From assembly GCA_963575745.1 (NCBI GenBank), contig CAUYUJ010001370.1:340001-404000 (forward strand): a stretch of DNA of 64,000 bases. The letters are read 5' to 3'. The position numbers and the translations under genes are program-made. Positions 1 to 21,775 of the stretch are shown piece by piece. The first letter of the stretch is position 1. Each line of letters starts with the position of its first letter. Under the pieces are notes generated by a model. That model was not told the DNA's origin and did no database searches. It saw only the letters and a program-made list of their open reading frames with translations. The DNA comes from Prorocentrum cordatum (lineage: Eukaryota; Sar; Dinophyceae; Prorocentrales; Prorocentraceae).

Positions 1-10823
<10,823 letters not shown>

Positions 10824-11756
10824 TTCGGCGCGCCCCAGGGTGGGCAGGGCGAAGCCGCCCTCGCAGTGGCTCGCTGGACATGACGCGAGGACCCGTGTAA
10901 GTTGGCAAGGGAGAGGGTGAGTTTGGAGATAGTGCTGTACAGTCAAGTCGCTGAAATTGGGACCACATTCGGTTCAGGAAGGGCTATGTTTGTTGGGCCG
11001 TTCCCGTCGTGGAACATGCGTGCGGTCTGATGCCCACCATGGTCAGAAACAAATCACCCGTTCCTCATTATGCGTTCAGGGGGGCAGGGTGATGTGGAGA
11101 AATATGCACCGTGCACCGACGGTGATCGCCTGGGCGCAGTTCCCCCAGCGGAGAGCAAGCGTGTAGTTTCGAGATGAATTAGCCAGGTAGTTTTCGATAT
11201 TCGATCGGTGTGCTGGCCGAGTGCCGAGCTGTTAGCTGTATGGGCAAGCCACAGCGCAAGCACGGCACTGCATTTCCAGCGCCGACGCGTAGTTTCAACC
11301 GAGGTCTATATAATGTGGACCAGTAACGGCATGAGACGAGTTTCCAGGATTTCGGCGAAATCAGCTATTTCTACTTCAGGCGCATTCAAGCGCCCGTCCT
11401 TCTTCCTAAGTCGAACGGTTTTCCTCTATCCTCTTCAGGGGTCGGACGGAGACCCATCATGTTTCCACCCACTTCTTCCGGCCGACGGGTATGTGCCAGC
11501 AGCGAGATAGGGATCATATCAACGCTGAGGAAGAAACGGCCGACTGTCCCTGTCCCTCGTGGTCCTTCGTGTGTTTGCCCGTCCTGTCAATGCATGATAG
11601 CCTCATCAGTCGACGTGGAGTTCGCCCATGCTCGTATTGCTAAAGATGGTTGCAGTGGGTCGAGTTGCGTTGGGGGTTGGCCTCAAAATCCGCCCTCATT
11701 CAGCAAAAACGCCTTAACAAACTGCAGCCCGCTGTGCCCATGTGCCCCCATGCAAC
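10824..11756 (+). other. 3' flank of gene 1, no gene seen
   Basis: Follows the TAA stop at 10821-10823 and runs to the right satellite arm. It is of mixed composition with short open frames and no convincing exon, repeat array or poly-A signal. Presumably it contains the 3' UTR. Confidence 0.5.
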
Positions 11757-12797
11757 ATTAGACTGGCGAAAGACTCAACCAGATGCAGTTGTGAGTGCCG
11801 CAGTTGTGAGGATCGTCGTCGGTGGAACTCAGTATGGCGCCACAAAACGTGTGAGGGGCGTACCGATGTTGGGAGGTTGGCGGGTGCAGGTGAACCCTCC
11901 CGCTGGGACCTTCGATGGGGTTCCCTGGGCCATGAAACGTGTCATTGGTGTGCCGAAACGGGCGCGACGCTCGCATGCGAACTGCACCAGTGGGACCTTC
12001 GGTGGAGCTCCCTATGGGCCACGAAGCGTGTTAGGGGTGTGCCGAAACGGGCGTGACGCTCACATGCGAACTGCAGCGCTGGGACCTTCGGTGCAACTCA
12101 CTAGACCACCGAACGTGTGAGGGGTGCGCCGAAACGGGCGTGGCGCCCACATGCGAACTGCGCCACTGGGACCTTCGGCGGAACTCCCTCATGGCCGATG
12201 TGGCAACGAAACGCGTCGGGGGTGTGCCGAAACGGGCGAAGTTCCCACATGCGAACTGCAGCAGTAGGACCTTCAGTGGAGCTCCCGATGGGGCCACGAA
12301 ACGTATGAAAGGTGCGCCGAAACGGGCGTGGCGCCCGCATGCGAACTGCAACAATAGGACCTTTGGTGGATGCCCCACGGCGCCACGGAACGTGTGAGCG
12401 TTGTGCCGAAACGGGCACGGCGCCCACATGCGAACTGCACCGCGGAGGCCTTCGGTGGATTTCTCGATGGCTTATTGGGCCACGAAGCGCGTGAAGGGTG
12501 TGCAGAAAAGGGCGCGGCGCCCACGTGCGAACTGCACAGGTGGGATCTTCGGTGGAACTCCCCATGGAACCACGAACCGTGGGTGTGCCGAAAATGGCGC
12601 GGCGCCCACGTGCGAACTGCACAGCTGGGCCATTCGGTGGGGATCCATACGTGCCCGCGAAACGTGTGGGGGGTGCGCCGCAACGGGCGCGACGCCCACA
12701 TGCGAACTGCACCGCTGCGACCTTCGGTGGAACTCTTCCTGTGGCCACGAAGCGTGCGACATGTGCGCCGAAACGGGGGCGATGCAGGGATGGGGGA

Positions 12798-12830
<33 letters not shown>

Positions 12831-12945
12831 GAGGAGGAGGAGGAGGAGGAGGAGGAGGAGGAGGAGGAGGAGGAGGAGGGAAGAACGCGGGGCGCTGTCT
12901 CGTCAAAACGAAGGCCGAACACCACATACTGGTTGGGAAGCAATG
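11757..12945. repeat. Right arm of foldback-like inverted repeat (90-bp satellite)
   Basis: About ten 90-base units in the orientation opposite to the left arm, marked by GCCGAAACGGGCG-type cores from 11951 to 12765. A GGA array (12792-12880) and a unique tip (about 12893-12942) follow. Inner unique part 11763-11840 is the close reverse complement of 9302-9380, and the outer tip is the diverged reverse complement of about 8734-8780. Long translated frames here on both strands come from the repeat and are not genes. Confidence 0.85.
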
Positions 12946-13668
12946 TCGTCTGCACCGACACTGGCGCGTAAGCTACCTGCGTGAGGTCGCGCGTAGGAGC
13001 CCTCGTCTCTGATGCAGCGTGCCGCGCTGGCGGCCCACGTAAGCCGCCGCGCAAGGTCGCTAGACCAGTTGTTGGTTGCTACCTATGTGCAGTGCACGTA
13101 TCTGCTGGTGTTCGAACGTGTCCGCCCGCATTCCGTCACCGACGGGAGTTGGTTGGTGACGGGTTTGGAGAGGGCGGCGCCGCTGCCAATGTCGAGCTCC
13201 TTACCCCATCCGTCGACCTACGCATTCCCTCCACCTCCTCCCCCCTTCTCCTCCTGTTCCCTGTTGTCCTCCAGCCTCCTCTAGTCCCCCGCTGCCTCCC
13301 CCCCCCCCCCCGCGCTTTGCCCCCCAATCCAACCCAGCCCACCCGCAACTTGGTTTGCAGAGACCGCGCATGCGGCGGCGATTGCGATGAGTGCTCGGGG
13401 TTGGCTGGCGTATCTCTGGGGCCGCGTTCGCCCGCGCATGCTCGCGCGCAGCAGCGGCCAGCTGGCGTGGCGCGACTGACGCGACCGCGGCGGCGCTGAC
13501 CGCGTGGCACTTCCCAGCGGGCACTTCGCCGCGAGTCGGCGACACGGGCGGGCGCGGCGTCATGGCCGACGCCACGTGGAAATGAAGGGCCTCGGCACAC
13601 CCCCGCGCGAGGAACACCCCGACGACGGAACCGCCGCGCGCGGGGCCACGCGGGCGGCCATAGCCAGC
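12946..13668. other. GC-rich spacer, no gene supported
   Basis: No repeat array and no exon with clear splice borders. A 90-codon frame from 13012 has mixed codon use and low-complexity Pro and Ser at its end, so it is not called. Confidence 0.45.
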
Positions 13669-13766
13669 GCCCTATGGGGCGGGACCTTGGCCCTATGCAA
13701 ACGGCGCTTTACGGCTAGAGCCCTATGTTGCAAGCCCCATTGGTAAACTCACGCGCGGGGCCCTAT
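13669..13766 (+). repeat. GCCCTAT motif cluster upstream of the transposase
   Basis: GCCCTAT occurs at 13669, 13690, 13720 and 13760, four times in 98 bases, 150-250 bases before the transposase ATG. CACTA-type elements carry short subterminal repeats bound by their transposase, and this cluster would fit that role. No matching cluster or terminal inverted repeat was found on the 3' side. Confidence 0.4.
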
Positions 13767-13921
13767 ACGGAGGGCGGGGCGCGGGCTGGCCCCGACCGCA
13801 ATAGGCGCGGCCGCCCCTTCCGATCCGCCCCCGACTGCAACCTCAGCCGCCGCCTTGGCTCGAGCCGTTGTTTGTTAGGAACGCCGTCGGTCGAGCTGCG
13901 CGCACAGTGCGTTCAACGCCC

Positions 13922-15721
13922 ATGCCGCCGAAGAAGAAGCCGCGGTGGGATGCCAGCCCGTCGCCAGAGCCCGACGCCGCCGATGGCGGCCCGCCGCTGG
14001 GCTGGGACAGCCGCGCAGACGATGGCGGGCGCGGCGGGGCCCAGGAAGCGCAGTGCGAAGCAGGAGAGCGCCTCTGTGAAATGTGGCTTCTCGGATACTG
14101 CGAGGGCAGACTCACGGCCAAAGACGTGTGCTCGTTCGCGTGGCTCGCCCACGAGTCGGGCGCGTCAGGGCCGTTCCACCGCTACATGCTCAGCCCCGAC
14201 AGCGCGACGGGCAACTTCCAGAAGAAGTTGGACCGCGCCTTCAATTTCGTCAAGATGGTGGAGCCCGTGGACGTCGAGGCGCCGATGCTCCGCAGGAGGT
14301 CTCAGCGGGTCGCGGGCAGCATTCTGCTGACGCCGCCGCATGAAGCCCTCTCCGCGGAGCACTTGGCTGACCCTGAACTGGCGAACAGGCTAGATGGAGG
14401 GGTCACTGGCGGCCCCGAGTGGGCTGACGCGTACGCGCAGCACCCAGCAGTGCGCGCTGCGGGAGGTTGCCCAGTGCACCCCGTGGCGCTGTACATCGAC
14501 GGGGTCCGCTACACTCGATCGATCGGCCTGGGCCGCGCCGGCTCGTTCATTGGCTTCTTCGTGTACAGTCTGATCAGCCAGAAGCGTCACCTAGTTGGGC
14601 TGGTGAAGAAGTCGAAGATGTGCAAGTGCGGCTGCAAGGGCTGGTGCACGCTCTGGTGCATATTTCGGTTCTTGGCGTGGAGCTTCAGCGCCGCCATGAA
14701 CGGACAGAGACCAGCGCAGAAATGGGATGGCACCGCGTTCAAGGAGGACGACCACTACGGGGCCATGGCGCGGGATAGCCCCGCCCTCCCCTGCCGCGTC
14801 GCCCTTGTTCAAATCAAGGGCGATTGGATGGAATTCTGCAGCGCGCTGGGCTTCCCGAACTGGCAAACGAAATACACGCCATGCATATTTTGCAAGGCGA
14901 CTAGGGACGAGCTCTACCAGTTCTCCAGCTTGACTTCGAGGACGCATGAGTGGGGCACCTACGCCGACGGCGCGTGCGATGCGAGTTGCGCAGACTGCGA
15001 GGTGGCGGTCACCCTGGCGTCCGAAGATGATCGGGTCCACCTGTTGAGCAACTTGAAGTGGGATCCAGCCAAGACAAAAGGCCTTGGCGGTAGACTTTGC
15101 GCGGCTAATGTTCCGCGGTTCGGCTTGGAAGCTCATGACCGCCTGGAACCGTCCGTTGAGCTCCCAGACATTGGCGCTCTGTCAACAACGCCCATACCGC
15201 CCGAGGGGCTGCGTCTGACTTTCTGGAGGCGCCACTACATCGGCAAGGCCGCCACCGACCCTGTTCTCCGCCGCAGCCCGCTCTTGTGCTCTAGCGTCAT
15301 CGGCAATGTGCGAACCGTCCTGCGAATTGACACCTTGCACACATTATACCTTGGAGTGTGCCAAGTCTACGTTCAGACTGTCCTCTGGAAGCTCGTGTCC
15401 AAGAATGTGTTCAACGTCCAATGTGGGGTCGCAAAAGACAGGGTCGGCATCTGCTTCCGCCATCTATTCAACCACCTCCAGAACTTCTACGCTGATGGGG
15501 GAGTTGACCAGTCGTATAGGCTCGCAGAGTGCACGCCCTCCATGTGGGGCGATGGCCCCGCGGGGCAGTGCCACGCAAAGGCGGCCGAGGTCGGCCCCTT
15601 GATCTCGTGGGCCGTACGTCTGCTGGGTGATTATCAACTCCCTGGCGACGTGGGGGTGCATTTACGGTTGGCTGGCCAGGCTCTTCATCAGCACATGGCC
15701 ATCATGAAAACCGAGCCGTAG
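13922..15721 (+). CDS. DDE transposase-like protein, CACTA/Plavaka type (main part)
   Basis: 599 codons from ATG (MPPKKKPRWDAS) to TAG. The frame is open upstream to 13868 but has no earlier ATG. Motifs in order: first acidic block YIDGVRYT (about residue 200); a Cys cluster KMCKCGCKGWC; GDWMEFCSALGF followed by CIFCKATRDELYQF, placed like the GD..A and C..C block of Tnp2/Plavaka transposases; and DTLHTLYLGV, matching the D-x-(M/L)-H-x-x-x-L-G signature that carries the second Asp. The third acidic residue lies beyond the stop, in the same frame. It would cut and join element ends in the nucleus. The family call rests on motif order, not on an alignment. Confidence 0.6.
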   Translation: MPPKKKPRWDASPSPEPDAADGGPPLGWDSRADDGGRGGAQEAQCEAGERLCEMWLLGYCEGRLTAKDVCSFAWLAHESGASGPFHRYMLSPDSATGNFQKKLDRAFNFVKMVEPVDVEAPMLRRRSQRVAGSILLTPPHEALSAEHLADPELANRLDGGVTGGPEWADAYAQHPAVRAAGGCPVHPVALYIDGVRYTRSIGLGRAGSFIGFFVYSLISQKRHLVGLVKKSKMCKCGCKGWCTLWCIFRFLAWSFSAAMNGQRPAQKWDGTAFKEDDHYGAMARDSPALPCRVALVQIKGDWMEFCSALGFPNWQTKYTPCIFCKATRDELYQFSSLTSRTHEWGTYADGACDASCADCEVAVTLASEDDRVHLLSNLKWDPAKTKGLGGRLCAANVPRFGLEAHDRLEPSVELPDIGALSTTPIPPEGLRLTFWRRHYIGKAATDPVLRRSPLLCSSVIGNVRTVLRIDTLHTLYLGVCQVYVQTVLWKLVSKNVFNVQCGVAKDRVGICFRHLFNHLQNFYADGGVDQSYRLAECTPSMWGDGPAGQCHAKAAEVGPLISWAVRLLGDYQLPGDVGVHLRLAGQALHQHMAIMKTEP

Positions 15722-16030
15722 ATAATGTCGGATGAGGCAACGCAAGACCTTCTCGATACCTTCCATCGCCACACGTCCCTGATGATTCGCGCGAGAGCCC
15801 GCTTCGTGCCAAAACACCACCTCTGGGCGCACCTTGTTCAGTGCGCAGCGGCCAACGGTAACCCACGGTTTTACAGCACTTTTTTAGATGAGACCCTCAA
15901 TGGGTTGGTCGCCACCATGGCCAAGGCTGGGCACTCCAAAACTTGGGAGCGCCGCATTTTCACGCGCCTGCAGCTTGTGCCATTGTTCAATAAGGGTAAG
16001 TATTTTGCATCTGTGCACGGCGGTGTTTGA
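15722..16030 (+). CDS. Transposase C-terminal part after in-frame TAG
   Basis: The frame of the main transposase ORF continues without shift after TAG (15719-15721): IMSDEATQDLL, then PKHHLWAHL, GNPRFYSTFLDETLNG and TWERRIFTRLQ. The DETLN glutamate is the natural third catalytic residue of the DDE triad. A single C-to-T change would turn CAG (Gln) into this TAG. Near the end GG|GTAAGT is a canonical splice donor at about 15994, so the last residues to 16030 may be intron. No following exon was identified with confidence. Confidence 0.6.
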   Translation: MMSDEATQDLLDTFHRHTSLMIRARARFVPKHHLWAHLVQCAAANGNPRFYSTFLDETLNGLVATMAKAGHSKTWERRIFTRLQLVPLFNKGKYFASVHGGV

Positions 16031-16084
16031 ACCGAGGTTCCCCCGCGGGCGGAAAGGGAAGTCCAGATGTGGTGGCGCACCCGC

Positions 16085-16150
16085 ACTTAACATGTATATT
16101 TATGTGTATATAAACATATATACATATATAAGATTACAACGTATAATCTC
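16085..16150 (+). repeat. AT-rich TATATA stretch
   Basis: Imperfect (TA) and TATG steps just downstream of the transposase. They stand out in the GC-rich surroundings. No function is claimed. Confidence 0.6.
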
Positions 16151-16582
16151 ACACATATGCATCATGTTTATCTGCTCGGCCCTTGAACGGAGCCCGAGTC
16201 AGGCCGCAGCCTGCGGGGAGAGAACCCATAGTACCGAGCCAACGATGCACAGCCCAGGGACCGATAATGTTCTAGCCCGTGGCGTGCACACCGCGCCACG
16301 TATGCGTCTGGTAAAAAGATAAAGAACATCAGCAGAGTCGATTCCTGCGTCCCCGCTGGTCTCCATGATCTCGAGATCCTTGGGAGGACAGCAACGCCGT
16401 TCGCACCCCGCTACATGCCGCCCCGCCCTCTTGTGCTCATCAGCTGGGCCCGAGCCAGCTTTTTGGGGGAAGTGGTCTGCGCGCGATGACGGGGAAGCGC
16501 AGGCGTGACCCCACGCCGATCCCAGCTGACCTCAAGAGACAGGCGGGGGTCATAACGTACACCAGACGGGGCTAGAACGATA

Positions 16583-16897
16583 ATGTCAGTTCGAGGGCGC
16601 TCCAGTTTCAGAGCGCCCCGGAACACTCTGAATAGGCCGCGGCGCCCGAAACGTCCTCCAGAACCGTCGGATCTCAGAGATTCTCGATTGGAGTTAATAG
16701 CCCTGTTCGCGCCCCGCGCGCCCGACGAGGCTGGCCCTGTGGGTGTGTGCAACTTTCTACGCAACGAGTTCAAGAAGATGTTCCCGAACCAGACGTTCGA
16801 CCGACGTACACCGCAGGACGCGAGGGAAGGGCATGATAGGCACGCAGACGGTGCTGCTAGCCTGGACCCAGGCCACACCCCCGATCTACACTCATAA
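16583..16897 (+). CDS. Short ORF, hypothetical
   Basis: 104 codons with ATG start. Arg/Pro-rich N-terminus, then FLRNEFKKMFPNQTFDRR, which has ordinary protein character. It could be an unrecognised upstream exon of host gene 2 or a downstream exon of the transposase. Splice borders and phase could not be fixed. Confidence 0.25.
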   Translation: MSVRGRSSFRAPRNTLNRPRRPKRPPEPSDLRDSRLELIALFAPRAPDEAGPVGVCNFLRNEFKKMFPNQTFDRRTPQDAREGHDRHADGAASLDPGHTPDLHS

Positions 16898-16949
16898 ACC
16901 GTGATGCCCGACCGTCATTTCATTCGTGTGCTGTGCCTCAGCCCTCCAC

Positions 16950-17150
16950 ATCTAGGCGGCGAGCGATGGGGGGAAATGAAAAGGTGCGGGCCTTCTCAGA
17001 ATCCTCGGGAGTCCACAGGCCGTCTGAGAAATGTTCCAAGCCTTCCCAAAAACGCAAACAACTCCCGAGGGCTTCTGAGAAGTCCCACCGCCTTCTGAGA
17101 AGACCTTTTCCTTCTCGCTTCCCCCCCTCACTCGCCGACCCTCCTCTTCC
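16950..17150 (+). repeat. Dispersed repeat, copy A
   Basis: About 200 bases starting near GGCGGCGAGC and containing GCGGGCCTTCTCAGAA and several CTTCTGAGAAG motifs. A diverged copy lies at 61010-61205 in the same orientation. Copy A ends just before the first recognised exon of host gene 2. Confidence 0.6.
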
Positions 17151-17168
17151 CCGCCGTCGGTGGCGCAG

Positions 17169-17375
17169 GAGTGGATGAACCGCGTGATGAAAGGGGTCGG
17201 CGAGTTCAAGCACAACATCGTTGAGGACTTGGACTTCCTTGAGGTCTTCAGCGGACACGGCGGCGCGAGTGCAGCGGTGCGGAAGGCCAGGGGTCGGTGA
17301 CGATGACGACGGTGGAGCAAACGATAACTGTGCCGATGGAGGGAGCAGGAGAGGGGGGAAGGATAATGATGGTGA

Positions 17376-17432
<57 letters not shown>

Positions 17433-18294
17433 CGACGATCGAAAAGAGAAGGATGGAGTGAATGGAGGATGCCGTGGAAGATAGGAGGGCTAGGAGGAGG
17501 AGGAGAAGGAGGAGGACTAGGAGGAGGAGGAGGAGGACTAGGAGGAGGACTAGGAGAAGGAGGAGGAGGAGGAGGAGGAGGAGGAGGAGGGAGGGCGAGG
17601 GGGAGGATAGTGTTGCCATCTGCGCGGGAGTAGTCGAAGGATGACGATGCGTACTGGAAGGTGGGAGTGAGATGAGGAGAGCTCGCGACCCAGCCCCGCG
17701 GAGGCGGGCTTCAAGGCGCAGGAGATCGACGTGCTCCGTGACCCCGACGAGGACGTGTGCACCCCACTAGGCCTTTGGAGCCTAGGATCCCGCTGTTTTT
17801 TTGAGTGGATGGGTGGGGTGCCTCAATCTCGATCGAGCCTGGCCGTTCTGAAACCTCGTCCTCCATCCCCGTCGATCGAGCCTGGCCGTTCTGAAACCTC
17901 GTCCTCCATCCCCGTCCCTGGGGTGTACGAGCTAACCTCGCAACCCTTCCTCTGGAGCTCAGCCCTTCCCCCATCCCATGCCCATGCAACCGACCGCTTT
18001 GGGTTCGGAAGAGGCTCGCTGTTCCGGTGGTTGTCCTCCAGCCATCCTCGTTCCCCGTGGCGCTGTTGGTGCCGACCAAAAGTGCTTCGTTCCTTAGTTA
18101 GCGTTCCTTGATGCAGCAACTTTCCCGTATATAGAGTTCGCTGAACAATGATGCTTCCAGGGTTGATGGTGTGCCGCGTCAAGACAGGAGGTGTGCTGTG
18201 GATCAACCCGCCTCATGACTCGTGGATGATGGGGGGTGACATGGAATGGAATCGTCAACTTGTTATCCCTTACTCCCTCCCGTTCCCTCTCCCT

Positions 18295-18357
<63 letters not shown>

Positions 18358-21266
18358 TTGCATCTCTCATTCTCTTTATCGCCTCTCGCTCTCTATTCCC
18401 CCTCGCACGCTACGCCGACCTACATTTGCAGGGGCGCAGCGAGAGCTACCACTCCCCCAGGAGGATGTGGATGACGAGGGGGATATATAACGACGAACGA
18501 ACAACACACATACATAGGAGGATCGGCGGGCGGAGGATTGGCTGGGTGCGGGTTGTCGGACCGCGGGGAAACTCCCGTTCGAGCGGGGGCCTGCATCCGA
18601 CAGCGCGCACCCCCTCCCCCCCGTCCCACCAATGGGCACGGGTGTGTGTGTGTGTGCGTTGTTCGTTCGTCACTATAGAACGAGAGGTCCGAGAGGGATG
18701 AGGTGAAGATGAGGCGAGGGCGGAGACAGTGACCCCGTCGCCGAAGGTGACACCACTCGCTCGAAGGACATCTTGGGTGACTTGATCAAGCAAGACGTGG
18801 TCGATGGCAACTGCGTGGTAGAGATGGTGGAGGCTCTGAGCGTGACGTGCAACGATTGGGGGATTCACTGCATCCTCGACACGTCTGTGCTGTCCAGTTT
18901 CGTCATGCACCCGAATCAGGATATGGGAATCAGAGCGAGCAGGGATGGGGAGGGGCTGGCAAGGGGTAGGGGTGGAAGGATGGGAGGAGGAACGAGAGAG
19001 AAGACAGGAGGAGGGGAAGATACTTACACACGTGAGCGAGAGAGAGAGAGAGAGTTAGCACGAGATGAGAGTAGCGTCAACGCCGAAACCGACCCCACAC
19101 CACAATCGGGGGAGGATCCTCGCCCATCCGTCGCGTGGTTCCATGGGTCGTGAAAGGGGGAAAGGGAAGGGGAGACGAAGGAGGAACAGGAGGAGGGGGA
19201 GGAGGAGAGAGAGGATGATGCGATTGATGATGAGGGCGGTGAAGATCAATGATGTCATGACCGAAGGTGACAAGCCGTAAGATGACGAGGATGGGATGGG
19301 TCGCAAGGGAAGGTCGGGAAGATACCCCCAGATCTGACAGCCGAGATCCGCAGCCCAGATCCGACGGCTCCACTACAGTGGAGACCCATGCCAAGAAATA
19401 CCTTGCTTGCTTCCAGGGTGCCCTGGGTGTATTGGGTTTCGCTGGATTTGCTATGGAAAGCGTGACGCTTCCGCGCCAATAGACGTCCTGGAGTCTCAAG
19501 GTTGGGTTTCTTGTTGGAGGTTTCTTGCGCTCGAGCCCCTACTGCACAGGTGGCGCGAATGTTCAAAATAACATTCGCTTTGGAGGGGTACTCTATGAAG
19601 CTCTTCGCCGTTTCCCCCCACCAACCCCCTCCGCACCTTGGGGTGTTTACTCCAGATTTCGTAATAAAAGGGATGGGGTCTGGACCCTCCAAGACAAGCC
19701 ATTTCAGACCCTCCCCGTGGGAGAACCCTCCAAAACATCGTCCCCAGACCCCCCCAGGCCCTCCAAGATAGCCTGGAGGAGACCCCCCCCCGAAATGACA
19801 CCCCCCTCCCTTTATTGCGAAATCTGGAGTATCGTTTTCGGTATAACCTCTGGGCCTTTGGCCTTCGAAGGGCCGCGTGCTATACTGATGCGCGTGTGGC
19901 CCTGTGTCACGGTGGGTTCGCTCAAGCCCAGGTGAAGTTGCGCAAATACCTCAAGCTGATGGACGTCTACGGTTGGCTCGGAGGCGATTCGATTTCTTTG
20001 CCGTCATGCTTGATCTCAGCAATGGAATTGAGTTTCGAGGGATCTCTCGATCTTGTCCAGCCTTTGTTTCGGCCTCGCTGCTAATCCCCGTGGCCGACGC
20101 CGCGCCCATCCCCTGCTGCCCCTTTTTCCCTCCCTCCCCTCTCGCCCCCTCTCCCCTCCATCCCCTCCCGCCCCCGGTAACCCGCCCTCTCCCCTCCATC
20201 ACCTCCCACATCTGGTAGCCCGCGCGTTATCGCCCGCGTTGCAGTCGCGTGCTCCAGGTGAGGAGATCCCGCGGACGTTGCCTACGCGACTGACGACGTC
20301 CCCAGAGATCCATGACCTGGTCAAGATCTACTTCCAGAAGCCCAAGGCGCACAAGCGGCTTGGGGGGGGAGGGGGACAGATGAAGAGGAGGAGCAGGAGG
20401 AGGAGCAGATGCAGCAGACATCGGGCAACAGGGTTCGACCTAAACACGTTCTTTCGTTGTGGCTTCGTTCTGTTATTCGTTTTGCTCTACCTGTTGTCCT
20501 GTGCCCCCCCTGCCAAAACGAAAAACAAATCGCAGCCGAAGTCCAGCAAAACAGTGTTTAGGTCAAGCCCTGTCGGGCAACGTTTGGATTCGAGAGGCGC
20601 CGCTGAAGCCGAAACCCATGGCCGTGTCCACTTGCCACTATCCGAGGTTCACCACGCAAAACCACAAACACGCCAGCCTCTGGCAGAAGGCGTACTTTAT
20701 CAGAGAGCACCAGCGATGCATGATGGTGCGTAGCCAGGCGATATCGGATGCGAACGTAGCCCCCCCTTCTAACAACGATCCCCGTCTCTATATATACTTT
20801 ATCCTCCGCTATCCCTCCGACCCTCCTGTTGTTAGCTCGTTTCCGCTCTCAGGTGAAGGATTCAGAGTTCGAGGGCGAGGAGGCTGAGTTTACAATGACA
20901 AAGGTTGCTGGCCACTGGGTCCAAGGTGGCACGGGTAATAATGAGTAATCGTGCTGAATCGGCAATTCTGGAGATCGAGCTGAGGAAGCGGAGGACTCCT
21001 CCTCCTCCTCCTCCTCCTCCTCCTCCTCATTCTCCTCATCCTACTCCTCCTCCTCCTGTCGGGGATTTGGGAGGGGGCTGAAGGTTCAGGACGTAGCTGC
21101 ATGTAGGGACTTCGAACGAGAGGCGGGCTCGTGCTGCCCAGGTTCGGGTGCTAAGGAGCCGCTGAAGCACTACGCGCCGACCATGTGCGCGGCGATCGCA
21201 GACATCGTGTCCTTTGCGAAGGAGATCAAGGTTGTGCCAGTGGTCAACGTGTCCGATGAAATATGA
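17169..21266 (+). CDS. Multi-exon host gene 2 with methyltransferase-like motif I (5' partial)
   Basis: Eight exons in continuous phase: 17169-17296, 17694-17754, 18719-18886, 19932-19971, 20258-20374, 20562-20725, 20853-20903, 21156-21266 (TGA), about 279 residues. The first junction rebuilds LDFLEVFSGHGGASAAVRKA followed by AGFKAQEIDV, which has the form of the SAM-binding motif I (FxGxGG) and the acidic end of the next strand in Rossmann methyltransferases. No PPC or DPPY-type catalytic motif was found, so activity is doubtful or the domain is incomplete. Later exons carry EEIPRTLPTRL, IHDLVKIYFQKPK, HKHASLWQKAYFIR and AAIADIVSFAKEIK, which resemble from memory a dinoflagellate-specific multicopy family. 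One donor is probably GA (GG|GACAGA at 20375). Splicing at 21231 (AAG|GTTGTG) instead of ending at TGA is possible. Confidence 0.58.
17372..17592 (+). repeat. (GAC)n and (GGA)n arrays in gene 2 intron
   Basis: GAC triplets at 17372-17435, then GGA/CTAGGA triplets at 17481-17592, between exons ending at 17296 and starting at 17694. Confidence 0.85.
17829..17914 (+). repeat. Perfect 43-bp tandem duplication
   Basis: Two identical head-to-tail copies (17829-17871, 17872-17914) beginning TCGATCGAGCCTGG. Lack of divergence means a recent event. Confidence 0.9.
18299..18355 (+). repeat. (CT)n microsatellite
   Basis: Uninterrupted CT dinucleotides in the intron upstream of exon 18719-18886. Confidence 0.9.
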
Positions 21267-21775
21267 GCGCGGCCCACCATGGGCCGCCGCGCACGTGGGA
21301 TCGCTGCGCATGGGAGCAGTGCGCTGCGCAAGAGAGGGGAGAAATGATAAGGGATGATATCGAGGATGATGGGTTATCGTTCCCCTCCCCTACCATTCCC
21401 CTCTCCTCCCCGTCCTCTAGGTCCCCCACATGGCGCGAAGATAACCGTGCATCGCGCATCGCGGCCTGGACAGGAGACGCGCCCGTCTCAGGAGCGACAG
21501 CGCGAGGGCGCGAAGATCTTCGCACGCGATTCGCGAACTTGGGTGACCTAGGCCCTACGGGGCTTATATAGGACCTGGGTCCTACAAGGAGGTGGCTGGA
21601 GCATGCAAGTAGGTGATCTGGGTCCTACAGTCGGCCCTGATTAGTAGGGGTCCCCTTAGGTACCCTTGTGTCCTGTGCCTCGCGACCCATGCCTCCTACA
21701 TCCCCCATGGCAAACATGGCCTTCGGCAGGCTCTTGTACCCTCTCGCGTGTCCTGCCCAATCAAGGCCGACAATA
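21267..21775 (+). other. Downstream flank of gene 2
   Basis: A stretch at 21421-21540 bounded by CTCTAG and GTGACC has exon-like composition and could be a further exon (reading ITVHRASRPGQETRPSQ), but its phase agrees only if an AAG|ATAACC acceptor is used. At 21540-21660 two diverged copies of a motif GACCTGGGTCCTACA occur. No other gene seen. Confidence 0.35.

Noticed and set aside
12101-13054. 317-codon minus-strand frame through the 90-bp satellite
   Set aside because: The satellite unit of 90 bases is divisible by three, so long frames arise automatically on both strands. No conserved flanks.
18446-18910. 154-codon minus-strand frame opposite gene 2 exon 18719-18886
   Set aside because: It looks protein-like, but the plus frame has GC-biased third positions and links in phase to exons on both sides. 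A weak likeness of the plus exon to SPFH/stomatin proteins was also noted and dropped as too short to trust.
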